From assembly GCA_015233485.1 (NCBI GenBank), contig JADFXO010000014.1, positions 1 to 24,708 on the forward strand: DNA of 24,708 nucleotides, in the 5' to 3' direction. This document shows, piece after piece, positions 23,895 through 24,708 of the stretch. Every line of letters begins with the position of its first letter. The stretch's first letter is position 1. The stretch is from Nitrospirota bacterium (GTDB taxonomy: Bacteria > Nitrospirota > Thermodesulfovibrionia > Thermodesulfovibrionales > Magnetobacteriaceae). Under the pieces are notes generated by a model. The model did not search any database and was not told where the DNA came from. It worked only from the letters and a program-made list of their open reading frames with translations. Position numbers and translations under genes: made by a program.

Positions 23895-24059
23895 ATGAAT
23901 GTACTTTACTCACAGGTAGGCTTTTCGGCTATAAAATCAACTGGCGTGCTTTTTGCTCTCTCTCTCTCTCTCTCTCGTATATGTATATCAGGAGCCGTCT
24001 CAACCGGGTTGCATTCCAAATTATATACCGCTTTTGTGCCTAATTATCCTACGAGATAA
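23895..24059 (+). CDS. Possible 54-aa leader ORF spanning the CT repeat
   Basis: An ATG at 23895 is preceded by GAGG at 5 nt spacing and opens a 54-codon frame downstream of the promoter. The CT repeat is read as alternating Leu and Ser (ALSLSLSR) inside a mildly hydrophobic stretch. A change in repeat number would shift its frame. I recognise no homology; it may be a regulatory leader peptide or no gene at all. Confidence 0.25.
   Translation: MNVLYSQVGFSAIKSTGVLFALSLSLSRICISGAVSTGLHSKLYTAFVPNYPTR
23956..23976 (+). repeat. (CT)10 dinucleotide microsatellite
   Basis: Twenty-one bases of uninterrupted CT repeat, ten full units plus a C, between the promoter at 23798 and the PAS gene at 24100. 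Long dinucleotide tracts are uncommon in bacterial chromosomes and can change length by slippage. Nothing in the rest of the window is comparable. Confidence 0.9.
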
Positions 24060-24099
24060 ATCGCCATGTGCTTACTATACGATTACGAATGGTTGAGTT

Positions 24100-24708
24100 G
24101 TGGTAGATTTAGAAATTATGCCCATAGATAGACAAATAGGTTTCCATAACGGAATCCATCGGACGTTTCATGCACTATATGACTTGGTGCCAAACGCAGT
24201 TATCGTTTTGGACCAAGAAAGAAACATAGTTTTTTTGAACAAAGAGGCTGAAACGCTATTCCATTACCATCCTGACGAGGCGATGGATCTAAACTTTCTG
24301 TCCGCATTTATCTCTGATAAGTTTAAAAGTACTATTCAGCGCAATATGGACTCTATAAAAGCTGAGAAGGGTTTAACGGATAGGCCTATCTACGCTAAAG
24401 CCATCACAAAGGACGGTAGTGAAGTTTTTTGTAAGTTTTCTATGACGAGCCTCCCCCTTGAAAATCGTCATTATATTCTAATAGTTTCACATGAAGCCAC
24501 CTCAATCAAAACTATGCAGGACCTTTCAAGGTTGAAAAGTATTGTTGATTTCTTGCAGGTAGGTATTATAGTAACCGATACCGAGTGGACTATAATATAT
24601 ACAAATCAGGCAACAAGGGATATTCTTGGATACACCGCGATTTCGGCTGACGGCTCTGCGGATGAACTAACCGGTATTGACGTAAGGGACATCCTCTCTC
24701 TTGTATTA
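24100..24708 (+). CDS. PAS-domain sensor protein, N-terminal part (3' end outside window)
   Basis: An open frame of 203 codons reaching the window end. Residues about 20-130 form a PAS domain (FHALYDLVPNAVIVLDQERNIVFLNKEAETLFHYHPDE ... ITKDGSEVFCKF, given here in pieces), and a second PAS begins near 142 (LKSIVDFLQVGIIVTDTEWTIIYTNQATRDILGY). No membrane segment precedes them, so a cytoplasmic sensor is likely. The C-terminal output (kinase, GGDEF or sigma54 activator) is beyond the window. The start is either GTG 24100 or ATG 24118; neither has a strong ribosome binding site, and a stop in frame at 24094 limits it upstream. The promoter at 23798 and the CT repeat lie in its leader. Confidence 0.85.
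   Translation, partial: MVDLEIMPIDRQIGFHNGIHRTFHALYDLVPNAVIVLDQERNIVFLNKEAETLFHYHPDEAMDLNFLSAFISDKFKSTIQRNMDSIKAEKGLTDRPIYAKAITKDGSEVFCKFSMTSLPLENRHYILIVSHEATSIKTMQDLSRLKSIVDFLQVGIIVTDTEWTIIYTNQATRDILGYTAISADGSADELTGIDVRDILSLVL

Noticed and set aside
1..24708. CRISPR arrays, tRNA, rRNA, prophage or complete insertion sequences
   Set aside because: No regularly spaced repeats, no cloverleaf or rRNA sequence, and no transposase or phage gene was recognised.

Overview
Organism and overall character. The window is bacterial and dominated by signal transduction: about eleven of seventeen intact or partial genes encode sensor kinases, receivers, a diguanylate cyclase or receiver-like proteins, many with stacked PAS and GAF domains. 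PocR-domain kinases, Cys-rich 'two-CW'-like domains, DUF1638-like and corrinoid methyltransferase-type genes, and FeoB together suggest an anaerobic or microaerophilic lineage such as Nitrospirota (Magnetobacterium/Thermodesulfovibrio-like) or Desulfobacterota. This is inferred from gene content only; there is no rRNA or other marker gene in the window.

Layout. (1) 1-1879, plus: the 3' part of feoB, then a CDF-like metal transporter with a CxxxC in place of the usual HxxxD site. (2) 2069-9757, minus: a tight operon of two giant PocR/PAS histidine kinases (about 1129 and 1285 aa) followed by a single-domain receiver whose ATG overlaps the preceding kinase stop (ATGA). (3) 9758-10741: a gene-poor stretch with a miniature transposon-like element (26-bp terminal inverted repeats flanked by a 6-bp direct repeat) and a sigma70-type promoter with a near-perfect operator palindrome at its start site. 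(4) 10742-11635, plus: a receiver-like/Cys-rich two-CW-like protein; a clear paralogue lies at 19924-20823 on the minus strand, so the pair brackets the middle of the window in inverted orientation. (5) 11737-12759, minus: a SAM methyltransferase fused to a nucleotide-sugar-type Rossmann domain. (6) 13187-13687: a decayed chimera of a Fur HTH domain and the first helices of a CDF transporter. (7) 14109-19792, plus: a five-gene operon with junctions of -1, 2, 2 and 23 nt: corrinoid protein, uroporphyrinogen decarboxylase/MtaA-like methyltransferase, DUF1638-like/GAF-like/GGDEF cyclase, GAF-like/PAS/HisKA_2 kinase, and a REC-GAF response regulator. (8) 21002-23672, minus: a REC-PAS regulator, a REC-histidine kinase and a Cys-rich conserved protein. 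(9) 23798-24708, plus: a good promoter, a (CT)10 microsatellite in the leader, and the start of a PAS protein cut by the window end.

How the genes may work together. The most interesting unit is the 14.1-19.8 kb operon. Two components of a B12-dependent methyl-transfer system are joined, almost without gaps, to a predicted c-di-GMP synthase and a two-component pair, and the cyclase and the kinase carry the same GAF-like input domain. My inference is that methyl or corrinoid chemistry is an input to signalling here, or that this signalling controls methyl metabolism. Nearby PocR kinases, from a domain family predicted to sense small hydrocarbon derivatives, would fit such a theme, but no direct link is visible.
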